From positions 1-36,337 of IMG/VR virus record IMGVR_UViG_3300031223_000002: 36,337 bases of DNA; one strand, 5' to 3'. Source of the stretch: a virus. Each line of letters begins with the position of its first letter. Positions within the stretch are counted from its first letter, which is position 1. A model generated the notes under the pieces. The model did no database searches and was not told the origin of the DNA. It worked only from the letters and a program-made list of their open reading frames with translations. Positions 29,856-36,337 of this stretch are shown piece after piece. Made by a program: the position numbers and the translations under genes.

Positions 29856-30629
29856 TTATTGTTGAGCCGCTTCTGCGACTGAGTTCGTGAAATCCACCCA
29901 TGAGAGCGGAAGTTTATAAGGCAGGCGTCCGTAAACGCCGCGCCCGCCGCCCGGATGACCCGGACGCTTCTGGGTGAACAGAAAGCGAGCGCCGGTAAGA
30001 TCCTTACCGGTTTTCTTTTCCTTGTTGAATCCGACCTCCTCCGTCTTAACGACTGTCTCGTTATTGGCGAACAGAATTGAGTCGGCCCAACGCTGTAGCG
30101 AGAGATGCACTTTCTCGTGCAGGTCGAACTGGAACTGATCGTATGACGCGCCAAGTGGATCGTCGAAGCGTTTTACTTTGACGTGACCGATCAGAATGAC
30201 GGCGATGCCTTTCTGGCGGAGCATATCAAGTCCCTCCATCAAGTCCCGCCACTTGTTCGCTGCTTCGATATAGCCTTTGCCGTATCCGCCGCCGACTTTC
30301 TCGATTGAGTCGCACTTGTTTTCAGCGCATAGCTTCGCCCAAATGACAGGTTCGAGCGCAGATGCCGAATCAATGATGAACGTTTTGTATTCATGCTCCT
30401 CTTTGATGAGAGTGGCGACGGCATTGAGAACATCGTCAAACGTCTCGGCGCGTGGGAATTTCGCCACATCGAGATCGTCGACGCCTTCCTCACCTTTGAT
30501 CGGCAAGAAAATTGGCGAGTCTGCGCCAGCGGCAAATGTGCTTTTGCCGATCTTCTCGACTCCGAGTAGAACGATGCGCGGTGCTTTATGCTCCACGCCT
30601 TTTTTGATGCTGTTGAGGTCAAAGCTCAT
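29856..30629 (-). CDS. Sak4-like RecA-type recombinase ATPase
   Basis: 257 residues from ATG 30629. Walker A-like GVEKIGKST at 23-31, Walker B TFIIDS at 83-88, then a conserved RWADSILFANNET region and a C-terminal PGHPGGGRGVYGRLP loop near 230. This is the pattern of phage Sak4-type single-strand annealing or strand-exchange ATPases, which work with an ssDNA-binding protein and a RecB-like exonuclease, all neighbours here. The start overlaps the preceding TGA. Confidence 0.8.
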   Translation of the reverse strand: MSFDLNSIKKGVEHKAPRIVLLGVEKIGKSTFAAGADSPIFLPIKGEEGVDDLDVAKFPRAETFDDVLNAVATLIKEEHEYKTFIIDSASALEPVIWAKLCAENKCDSIEKVGGGYGKGYIEAANKWRDLMEGLDMLRQKGIAVILIGHVKVKRFDDPLGASYDQFQFDLHEKVHLSLQRWADSILFANNETVVKTEEVGFNKEKKTGKDLTGARFLFTQKRPGHPGGGRGVYGRLPYKLPLSWVDFTNSVAEAAQQ

Positions 30630-30796
30630 GATTTGCGCCCTCCCTTATCGTCTGGTGTGATTGTCACCGAGGCTGGATAGCCGCGTTGCCCAATGATGTT
30701 GATACGGAATGCTCGCACTCCGACAGTAGTTTCTAGCTGATCGAGAATCTCCTCGATAGCTTCTTCCGCGTCGCGGATCGTTTCTTTAATGTCCAT
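30626..30796 (-). CDS. Small protein, 56 residues, next to the recombinase
   Basis: ATG 30796 to TGA 30626, which overlaps the Sak4-like start. Opens MDIKETIRDAEEAIEEILDQ and ends DDKGGRKS. Predicted helix then two strands (RAFRINIIGQRGYPASVTIT). Present in a conserved position; unknown function. Confidence 0.55.
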   Translation of the reverse strand: MDIKETIRDAEEAIEEILDQLETTVGVRAFRINIIGQRGYPASVTITPDDKGGRKS

Positions 30797-30902
30797 GTTA
30801 TTATTGGTTGGTTTTCTTTGTTATCTTAGTTTTTCAAGATGGAATAAATCCCATCTTGAATAGATTTTATTTTTTCGTAAAACTCCGTGAACTCTAGAAT
30901 AT

Positions 30903-32171
30903 CTAAAACGGAATGAAACTTTCCCGAATCTCGGCAGAGTTGCCGGAAATTATAATGCAGCATTGACCGCGAAACGCTGCTGCGCTCCATCCGTCGCCGT
31001 CTTGAGTGTAGTTCGGTCGAACCATCGGCACTTGGTAACGATCCTCGAAAGCGCCCTTGAGTTGTTCGACCGTGCCGGCCCATACTTGATTCACTTCTGC
31101 ATTGTTGAGCGAATACATTTGCTGCAAATCTGGCTTGCCGTCGTTAGCGTTATCGCCGCTAAATACAAGATGCTTGCTTGTCGTCTGCAAGATGGCCGAT
31201 GGATATTGTCCGCGAGCCTCGTCGCTGCCATGCTCCCAAATCGTGCCGTCTTCGCTTGTAAACTCAATCGCGCTTGATCCGTCAGCATTCGTAATCGAGT
31301 CAGTCGGCTCGGCGAATCCAATTAAGCCGGGCAAAAATAAATGCTCGCTGCAGACCTCGACGGCTTCTTTGTCGTGCTTCGCGCAGTGCCAATTGCCGTC
31401 TTTGACGGGCGAGGCGTGGACGCATTGGCGGCAGTGCAGCTTCGGCACATCGACTGCGACCTCAGAGACGCCGTGGCATAGCTCGCGAGCGTCGCAGAAC
31501 TTGCAAGCGAAGGCATCTGGCCGGTCGCTTATTCGCTCAGGTGGCGTCGTCGCATTGATAATAGATTGAGCCTTCGCGATAATCGCCTCGCTGCGCGTCT
31601 TATCGTAGCGCAGGCGCTCAGTGTAGAGCGCGTCTGTGTCTTTGTTTACGACCATGTAAAGAGCGCGTTTAAGCCCCGTCAGATGCATGTAAACTTGCAT
31701 CTGAGCAAAGTGCTGCGGCTTCGCTTTCTCGCAGCCTTCCTTTTCGACCTTCGCGAAAAGCTTTGCGCTCGACGTTTTCATTTCGAGCAAATGCCAAGTT
31801 TTCGGAGCTTCTGGAATGCCGAGAGCCGCGCCGTCAGTGTGGCCTTTGAAATGCCCGTCGCAGGCGATGACTTCAAACTGATTGCCGTCTGCGCCGACTT
31901 CGTGGACTTCGCAGCCGATGCCGCGAAGCTCCTCGACGAAGGTCGGCTCTTCGCGATGGCCGCGATTAAATAAGCGGTAAAGCCGGGCGTCGAATTTCGG
32001 CTCGCTACACTTGCGAAACGAATACCATAGCTGTCGACTGCATTCTGCGCCGATACTCGATGCGCCGAGATAGCCGCGCGGCTCCTCAGATTGCCCGCGC
32101 TTGAGCCAATACGCTTCGATGGCTTCGACTGTTGCCGATTTAGTCGGCAAGACTTTTGATAGGTCTGTCAT
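30903..32171 (-). CDS. Cas4/RecB-like PD-(D/E)XK nuclease with Fe-S cysteines
   Basis: 422 residues. The PD-(D/E)XK core: GASSIGAECSRQLWY (36-50), GHTDG with Asp113, LLEMKTSS with Glu130 and Lys132, and QMQVYMHL (157-164, Q-x3-Y). Cys44 and the C-terminal group C223-x2-C226-x5-C232 fit a 4Fe-4S cluster as in Cas4 and AddB. A second four-cysteine cluster (247, 250, 263, 274) may bind zinc. The extra C-terminal 150 residues are novel. Exonuclease resecting DNA for the Sak4-like recombinase is the natural role. Not a CRISPR Cas4 gene; no array or other cas genes are present. Confidence 0.82.
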   Translation of the reverse strand: MTDLSKVLPTKSATVEAIEAYWLKRGQSEEPRGYLGASSIGAECSRQLWYSFRKCSEPKFDARLYRLFNRGHREEPTFVEELRGIGCEVHEVGADGNQFEVIACDGHFKGHTDGAALGIPEAPKTWHLLEMKTSSAKLFAKVEKEGCEKAKPQHFAQMQVYMHLTGLKRALYMVVNKDTDALYTERLRYDKTRSEAIIAKAQSIINATTPPERISDRPDAFACKFCDARELCHGVSEVAVDVPKLHCRQCVHASPVKDGNWHCAKHDKEAVEVCSEHLFLPGLIGFAEPTDSITNADGSSAIEFTSEDGTIWEHGSDEARGQYPSAILQTTSKHLVFSGDNANDGKPDLQQMYSLNNAEVNQVWAGTVEQLKGAFEDRYQVPMVRPNYTQDGDGWSAAAFRGQCCIIISGNSAEIRESFIPF

Positions 32172-32205
32172 GATTATTTAGTATTATTATTTATTCCCTG
32201 CGCCC

Positions 32206-32233
32206 AAAAAGCCCGACTCTTTCGAGTCAGGCT
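32206..32233 (-). terminator. Intrinsic terminator before the nuclease gene
   Basis: Minus strand AGCCTGACTC and GAGTCGGGCT form a ten-pair stem (one G-U) closed by GAAA, followed by T residues. It lies between the TTGACA/TCAATACG element at 32285 and the nuclease start at 32171, so early transcription passes through it. Confidence 0.88.
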
Positions 32234-32284
32234 GTTGAGGTTCAATGGTTGGCGAGTTAGTCGTTGATGACGAAGGCCCCCTTG

Positions 32285-32296
32285 TCAATACGTTAA
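32285..32296 (-). promoter_or_regulatory. Operator-like site TCAATACGTTAA before the nuclease block
   Basis: Preceded on the minus strand by TTGACA (32283-32288), with no good -10 box seen. One or two changes from the regulator's own operators. Confidence 0.45.
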
Positions 32297-32311
32297 TCAA
32301 ATAAAACTCAT

Positions 32312-32485
32312 TTATTTTTTTCGACGCAATCTGCCGACTGAATCGCGCTCGAATCGCTGTGGATACGCGATGCGCTCAAGCTCGTTGAGACCGCGCTGAA
32401 CTTCCTCGCGAAAAATCGGAACTCTCGACTCCGCTGCGTTATACAATGCCCGAAGGCTTTTCGTTTGTCGTGTTGTCAGTTGCAT
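32312..32485 (-). CDS. Small basic protein, 57 residues
   Basis: Start at ATG 32485 (65 residues if GTG 32509 is used). MQLTTRQTKSLRALYNAAES then REEVQRGLNELERIAYPQRF, ending in RRKK. A short helical nucleic-acid-binding candidate, alone between two operator-like sites. Unknown. Confidence 0.5.
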   Translation of the reverse strand: MQLTTRQTKSLRALYNAAESRVPIFREEVQRGLNELERIAYPQRFERDSVGRLRRKK

Positions 32486-32518
32486 AGGCTCGCAACTTGA
32501 GCGAGTCACGTCCGCTTG

Positions 32519-32530
32519 TCAATACGCTGT
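32519..32530 (-). promoter_or_regulatory. Operator-like site TCAATACGCTGT before the 57-residue gene
   Basis: The TTGACA at 32517-32522 on the minus strand overlaps the site. It is the third TCAATACG-TTGACA combination in the early half. Confidence 0.4.
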
Positions 32531-32531
32531 A

Positions 32532-32981
32532 TTAAGGCTTCGCCGCCCCTTGGCCAAAGTAGAAGGCGATGACGTGACCGAATCCAACAAGCAGAGTCGG
32601 CATGTGAACGAAGCCTTGCACGCTGACAAACTCCGTTCGTGTGCGTTCAGGTATCAAACCGAATAGAAAACCGCCCGAAGTTTTGACTGTCTCGATCACG
32701 CTTGGCTTATCTAAGAAGCCAGGCACAAATACCAGAGCGACGACTGCGCCGACGAGAATCAGCGCGACAAGTCGCCGCGTTGCTTTGCCCGTTGATCCGT
32801 CGCGCTTAGATGCGCGGTCTGATGCTTCCATCGTCTCACCCATGCCGACTTTGAAGGCGTCGAGAGTGTAGAGTCGTTCTTCGGATTGCCGAGCCGCCTC
32901 TAGCGCCTTGAGCTTCATGATAAAACCAGCGACGGCAGAGACGCCCATCGTGACAGCAGGATTTGTTAGTAATTCGATCAT
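32532..32981 (-). CDS. Three-segment membrane protein, holin candidate
   Basis: 149 residues from ATG 32981, behind an AAAGGAA ribosome site; a GTG start at 33005 would add eight. Hydrophobic stretches: about 8-25 (PAVTMGVSAVAGFIM), 72-90 (LVALILVGAVVALVFVPGF) and 130-145 (LLVGFGHVIAFYFGQG). This size and layout recall the GTA/phage holin-of-three-segments family. It follows the tail fibre, spike and a one-pass membrane protein, the usual lysis position. No endolysin is next to it. Confidence 0.55.
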   Translation of the reverse strand: MIELLTNPAVTMGVSAVAGFIMKLKALEAARQSEERLYTLDAFKVGMGETMEASDRASKRDGSTGKATRRLVALILVGAVVALVFVPGFLDKPSVIETVKTSGGFLFGLIPERTRTEFVSVQGFVHMPTLLVGFGHVIAFYFGQGAAKP

Positions 32982-33030
32982 TTGATTATTCCTTTCGATT
33001 TCCACTTTTTAAACTGTGACTTTACTATCA

Positions 33031-33276
33031 TTAGTTGTTGGCGCAACTCCCGTTACACTTCTGTTCAATGTCGGTGAGTCGCTTGTCCATGTTGTCTAGC
33101 CTGTCTGCTGCCCTTGTGACCGCGCTAGAGAGTCGCCACGCTGCACCAACTAATACTGTCGCTGCTACAATAAAGATGCCCAACGGAATCAGTGTCCCCT
33201 CGTTAATGACGGAAGCCGCGCCGCTTGCTGCTGCTATGGCTGTTACGCCTGCGGATTTAATTGGAACCTCATACAT
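33031..33276 (-). CDS. One-pass membrane protein, holin or spanin candidate
   Basis: 81 residues. The hydrophobic segment at about 31-50 (IPLGIFIVAATVLVGAAW) is followed by a heptad-like helix (RAADRLDNMDKRLTDIEQK) and a CNGSC end. A short helix-rich membrane protein directly before the three-segment protein suggests a lysis pair. Confidence 0.5.
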   Translation of the reverse strand: MYEVPIKSAGVTAIAAASGAASVINEGTLIPLGIFIVAATVLVGAAWRLSSAVTRAADRLDNMDKRLTDIEQKCNGSCANN

Positions 33277-33278
33277 AA

Positions 33279-33419
33279 CTATTTCTTTTGGATCTTGAAC
33301 TTGGCAACCTTCGGCTTCTTGGCCTTGGCTTTGGTGATTGTATCGGAAAATTCTGTGTCTGGTATCTTAGACTTCTTGGCCTCGGCGTTAATTAGCCAGT
33401 TTTCTGAGTGTTTATCCAT
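33279..33419 (-). CDS. Lys-rich small protein, 46 residues
   Basis: ATG 33419 to TAG 33279. MDKHSENWLINAEAKKSKIP then Lys-rich tail (KAKAKKPKVAKFKIQKK). The composition resembles small DNA-binding or internal head proteins. No family. Confidence 0.5.
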   Translation of the reverse strand: MDKHSENWLINAEAKKSKIPDTEFSDTITKAKAKKPKVAKFKIQKK

Positions 33420-33423
33420 GTTA

Positions 33424-33828
33424 TTAGACGAGCGATTCGGGGCTTTCCCCCGTTGCCAGGTAGTGCATTAAGTCGGAGTGACCGAGCCACACCTCGCGAT
33501 AAGGAACCCCTGCGGCAGTTGCTAGGCCAATGACAACCTCGTCAAAATTAGCTGATGTATTGTTGAGCGGTTTGATCCAGTCTGTAACGGTATTGATATA
33601 CTCGCCGCGTAACGGTGCTTGCCCGTCGCGCTCCTCGATAGCGAAAGCAGGGGCAGAACCAAGGCTGGCTTGCTCAAAGGCTTCCTGTGGCGTGTAATTG
33701 ATCGCCACAGGGTCGCTGTCGTCCTCTGGAGACGTGACAATGGGAAGACCTAGATAGACTGCTAGATTGTCGGGAATTGTGTAGCCCGTATAGGTTGCGT
33801 TTGAAATAATTGCGTATCTGTGAGCCAT
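33424..33828 (-). CDS. Unknown protein after the receptor-binding gene, 134 residues
   Basis: Opens MAHRYAIISNATYTGYTIPD and is soluble, acidic and beta-rich in the first half, with helices later (EAFEQASLGSAPAFAIEERD, then DWIKPLNNTSANFDE). Position after the LamG fibre suggests a fibre accessory or a lysis-related protein. No catalytic motif was found. Confidence 0.5.
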   Translation of the reverse strand: MAHRYAIISNATYTGYTIPDNLAVYLGLPIVTSPEDDSDPVAINYTPQEAFEQASLGSAPAFAIEERDGQAPLRGEYINTVTDWIKPLNNTSANFDEVVIGLATAAGVPYREVWLGHSDLMHYLATGESPESLV

Positions 33829-33832
33829 AATT

Positions 33833-36103
33833 TTATAGTCCGTAGGAGGGTGAAAATGCCGTGGAGTTTTGAAGCTGGTCGGCGAGTGTTAGCGCGTTTG
33901 GATCGTAGGCGAGAAGGTTGCCAGATGTCGCGACCATCTTACCGCCACTCAGATCCTTTGCAGCGTCGAATGTGATGCCGACAATGTTCCAACCTGCCGC
34001 GAGGGTAGTCGTTGCGACTCCGCCGACGTAGTAAGCGTGTGTGCCTGACTGATCGGTCTGCAATACATTGGCCGCAATGTCTACGAATGATGCGCCTGCG
34101 GCTGCTTGCAAAATGTCTTTAGTCGTGCCGTCGTTGTAGACTGCGAGCGTAATGGATCGCACGTCCTCAAGGCTGGCTACGTCTGGCAGTTCTACAAATT
34201 CGCCTTCTTCAAAAAGGTTGAGCACCTTGGCGTTCGGACGAGGGTTTGCAATTGCTGTGCCGAAAGCGTCGAGGGTTGGGGTGGTGTCGGATACTGGAAC
34301 TAGCTGGCGTGTGAATGTGCCGCTCTCTGTGCCGTTGTTTGAGCCGATGGTGTCTTTCCAAGGATCGTTGCCGAGTCCGGTGTAGGAATCAATTGCTACG
34401 TCGTCCTTAAGCACGGTAACATTTGATATGCTACCAGTAAAGAACCTAGCCAAGTCTTGGCTGTTGCCGATCCTTGTATTATTTACCGAACCTTCATATG
34501 TAAATGTGGCGTTTGCAAAGGTTGCTACTGCCGTCTCATATGCCCCGCCGTTTAGACTTATGCCGATCTCGTCATTGGCATAGTCCAAGTAGGCAGATAC
34601 AGTATTCAGCCCTGCTGACAAAGTTGTTGATGAGATAAAACTCTCGTAAGAATCAGATGCCGCACTTCTCCCTGACACTCTAATTGCTCCGCTTGCCTGC
34701 AAGTCGAGCGAGAATCCAACCGAGCCTTCGCTAATGTATTGGTAAAATATATCCTCAGTTCCAGACGGAAGTTCGCTAAAATAAATTGTGGCAGAAAACT
34801 CAATTTTACCGACACCGTTGAACCCCAATGGATCCCCAACACCTAGACCAATAAAATTATCCACGCCATTGAACCAAGAATACTTATTCCAGTCCATCCC
34901 CGCCGTTTGGAGGATCGTCTCGCGCTTCTGGGCCACGGTTACGGGGTTGCCTGATACTGTGCCGTCGTTGCTGCCGATGGTGTCATCAAATGGGGTTGCG
35001 CCTCGGCCTGTGTAGGCGAAGTTTTTAACTGACGAATCAGCTATTTCGAAGTTGTAAATCAGTCCATTGAAAAATAAGCCGACAGTAGTGCTCAGGCGAG
35101 CGCCTAAATAGAATGATGTGCCAGAGCCAGAGCTTACAGCCGTTCCAGTCCAGACTTCGATTTCGTCGATTCTAAATGAAATCGCGTAGCCAGACAAATT
35201 AAAAGTAACAGATACATTTTGAAACCCCGACTCCACTGATACGCCCGTGACTGTTCCATCTCCCAAATTCCACTCACCACTGACTAGTAAGAGACGATAA
35301 GCAGAAGAACCCAAGGACCAAACAACTTGAGTAGAGGACGTGTCACCAACATAAATGTCGGCAGAAATTGTGCATGATCCAAAATAGTCAACGACAGAAA
35401 CCATTCCTGTTGTCTCGACATAATCATCAACCGCATCAAACAGAATGTAATCAGAATACGCCGCAAGTTCTCGCACATCAGCGTCCGTTCCTTCCCCGCT
35501 ACCACTTGACCCTCCGTCATGCACTCCATGGAACCCTCCACCGCCTGAGTCAATGGCTGGATAGCCGTCAAGGTCTGCTGCGGCTGAGTCGTTGAGTTGC
35601 CAGCGCGGGATTACAGTCTCGCTACGTGCTGTATCAATCAATCTGACGTCTGACCAATCTGCGCCCGTAAACGTTGACGTGCCATCCCAACCGACAATGA
35701 CTGCCGAAGGTGCAACGCTGGTTGTCACTGAGGTCTCGAAGTCCTCCCACACATTCGCAGCTAATACCGTGTAGCTGATTGCCTGACCGCCGATAGTGGC
35801 AACCTTTGCCCCTGTTGACGTCGAGCGAATCTTGCCAGTAAGTTTATACGTTGATGCCCCTAATGCCGAGCAGTTCGCATTGATCGCCTTATCGTTGCTG
35901 CCGTCCGTATAGACGTAGCGACCCGTGTAGGGGATAGCGTCGTTGCCCTCGCCAGACTGGTCTGTGATGGACGTGTCCGAACTGAAAAAGTTCGTAAACA
36001 GATCGAGCACGCGGCCGACCTTGAAGTAGTTCGCAAATACAGCGATGGACGTGCGCAGCGACAAGCCAAGCCCGATGCCGATTGATGGAGCGTGACGCCT
36101 CAT
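33833..36103 (-). CDS. LamG/ConA-like receptor-binding or tail fibre protein
   Basis: 756 residues from ATG 36103, one base after the spike base gene's stop (TAG C ATG). A longer frame to 36199 covers the other gene and its Arg-rich start is not real. Several concanavalin-like modules follow: around residues 220-370 (IYVGDTSSTQVVWSLGSSA, RIDEIEVWTGTAV, FYLGARLSTTVGLFFNGLIY), 440-590, and a third to the end. The phrase DTIGSNDGTVSG recurs as DTIGSNNGTESG between modules. LamG folds bind glycans, so this is the likely host-recognition protein anchored by the spike base protein. Confidence 0.8.
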   Translation of the reverse strand: MRRHAPSIGIGLGLSLRTSIAVFANYFKVGRVLDLFTNFFSSDTSITDQSGEGNDAIPYTGRYVYTDGSNDKAINANCSALGASTYKLTGKIRSTSTGAKVATIGGQAISYTVLAANVWEDFETSVTTSVAPSAVIVGWDGTSTFTGADWSDVRLIDTARSETVIPRWQLNDSAAADLDGYPAIDSGGGGFHGVHDGGSSGSGEGTDADVRELAAYSDYILFDAVDDYVETTGMVSVVDYFGSCTISADIYVGDTSSTQVVWSLGSSAYRLLLVSGEWNLGDGTVTGVSVESGFQNVSVTFNLSGYAISFRIDEIEVWTGTAVSSGSGTSFYLGARLSTTVGLFFNGLIYNFEIADSSVKNFAYTGRGATPFDDTIGSNDGTVSGNPVTVAQKRETILQTAGMDWNKYSWFNGVDNFIGLGVGDPLGFNGVGKIEFSATIYFSELPSGTEDIFYQYISEGSVGFSLDLQASGAIRVSGRSAASDSYESFISSTTLSAGLNTVSAYLDYANDEIGISLNGGAYETAVATFANATFTYEGSVNNTRIGNSQDLARFFTGSISNVTVLKDDVAIDSYTGLGNDPWKDTIGSNNGTESGTFTRQLVPVSDTTPTLDAFGTAIANPRPNAKVLNLFEEGEFVELPDVASLEDVRSITLAVYNDGTTKDILQAAAGASFVDIAANVLQTDQSGTHAYYVGGVATTTLAAGWNIVGITFDAAKDLSGGKMVATSGNLLAYDPNALTLADQLQNSTAFSPSYGL

Positions 36104-36104
36104 G

Positions 36105-36337
36105 CTAGTAAAGCGCGACGATGGACGTTGCAGTGGTTCCGGTCGCATTGACGCGAGCCGTTTGCACTGGCAGAATCGAGCCGGCAGTGACGCCGACAAA
36201 TACGACTGATTCGCCAGCCGCTTCGCCCGTCAGATCGTCAATTGAAATGTCGCCTGCCGCGCCGACGTAAAGAGCGCGGCACGTGCCGAGTGCTAAATCA
36301 GTGGAGTCGTTCGGAGTGACTGCGCGAGTTGCGCCGC
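36105..36337 (-). CDS. Spike base protein, RcGTA rcc01079-like (3' part)
   Basis: The rest of the gene that starts at 155. Bases 36105-36210 are new; 36211-36337 repeat 1-127. The stop TAG is at 36105-36107. C-terminal reading GVTAGSILPVQTARVNATGT then TATSIVALY is the family's conserved ending. Confidence 0.8.
   Translation of the reverse strand, partial: GATRAVTPNDSTDLALGTCRALYVGAAGDISIDDLTGEAAGESVVFVGVTAGSILPVQTARVNATGTTATSIVALY
36211..36337. repeat. Terminal direct repeat, right copy
   Basis: Identical to 1-127; see the left copy. The junction reads through a single 86-codon gene. Confidence 0.97.

Noticed and set aside
30834-30858. Terminator at the CAAGATGG/CCATCTTG stem
   Set aside because: On the transcribed minus strand no T run follows; T residues are present only on the silent plus strand.
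30903-32171. CRISPR-associated Cas4
   Set aside because: No array or other cas genes exist in the window; the neighbours are phage recombination proteins.
36104-36199. N-terminal extension of the LamG protein
   Set aside because: The 32 extra residues are the out-of-frame spike base gene and are Arg/Ser/Pro-rich; ATG 36103 follows that gene's stop.

Overview
The window looks like one complete, circularly permuted genome of a tailed double-stranded DNA phage (Caudoviricetes, siphovirus-like). Bases 1-127 recur exactly at 36211-36337, so the unique length is 36,210 bp and the ends join in the middle of a gene. Every supported gene lies on the minus strand, so the circle reads in one direction from high to low coordinates. 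No stretch longer than 300 bases lacks a gene; the longest non-coding stretches are 18469-18735 and 25369-25594. The host cannot be named. TGA, TAA and TAG all act as stops and TGG encodes Trp. Many starts lack a Shine-Dalgarno sequence and sit in an A-rich AAAACTATG-like context, and the primase is of the BT4734 type. This fits Bacteroidota, Verrucomicrobiota or a related group better than enterobacteria, but that is inference.

Layout in the order of transcription. (1) Lysis-like and membrane genes at 33.3-32.5 kb. (2) A recombination and replication block at 32.2-27.4 kb: Cas4/RecB-like Fe-S nuclease, Sak4-like ATPase, DUF669-type ssDNA-binding protein and SF2 helicase. (3) An ASCH-domain protein followed by a run of small unknown genes at 27.3-22.7 kb, many coupled by ATGA overlaps. 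(4) Two tandem DPPY methyltransferase paralogues, a RusA resolvase and a primase-helicase at 22.7-18.7 kb. (5) An AT-rich repeat region at 18.57-18.72 kb that is the best origin candidate, then a ribbon-helix-helix regulator with its own operator cluster. (6) A ParB-like protein coupled to a TET-associated glycosyltransferase (TAGT) at 18.2-16.8 kb. (7) Packaging and head genes at 16.8-8.7 kb: small-terminase candidate, HTH protein, GpA-type large terminase, lambda-type portal, ClpP-like protease, major capsid protein and a decoration protein. (8) Tail genes at 8.7-0.2 kb, ending in a repeat-bearing fibre, then across the junction a spike base protein (RcGTA rcc01079 family) and a LamG-type receptor-binding protein.

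Two recurring DNA motifs appear to divide the genome into regulons. TCAATACGTTGA-like sites cluster three times in front of the ribbon-helix-helix gene and recur beside TTGACA boxes upstream of the early blocks (27.35, 32.29 and 32.52 kb). A 19-bp palindrome, GTATCCA-N5-TGGATAC, lies 2-6 bases before the start codons of genes that head packaging and tail units. Four strong intrinsic terminators lie between genes inside the single-direction map, probably tuning expression.

The most interesting biology is the ParB-TAGT pair, which implies hypermodified phage DNA although no TET dioxygenase or base hydroxymethylase is visible. Next are the repeat-rich origin candidate, an HTH/zinc-ribbon gene split by an in-frame TGA, and a poly-G tract in the regulator gene. 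No integrase, RNA polymerase, tRNA or recognisable endolysin was found.
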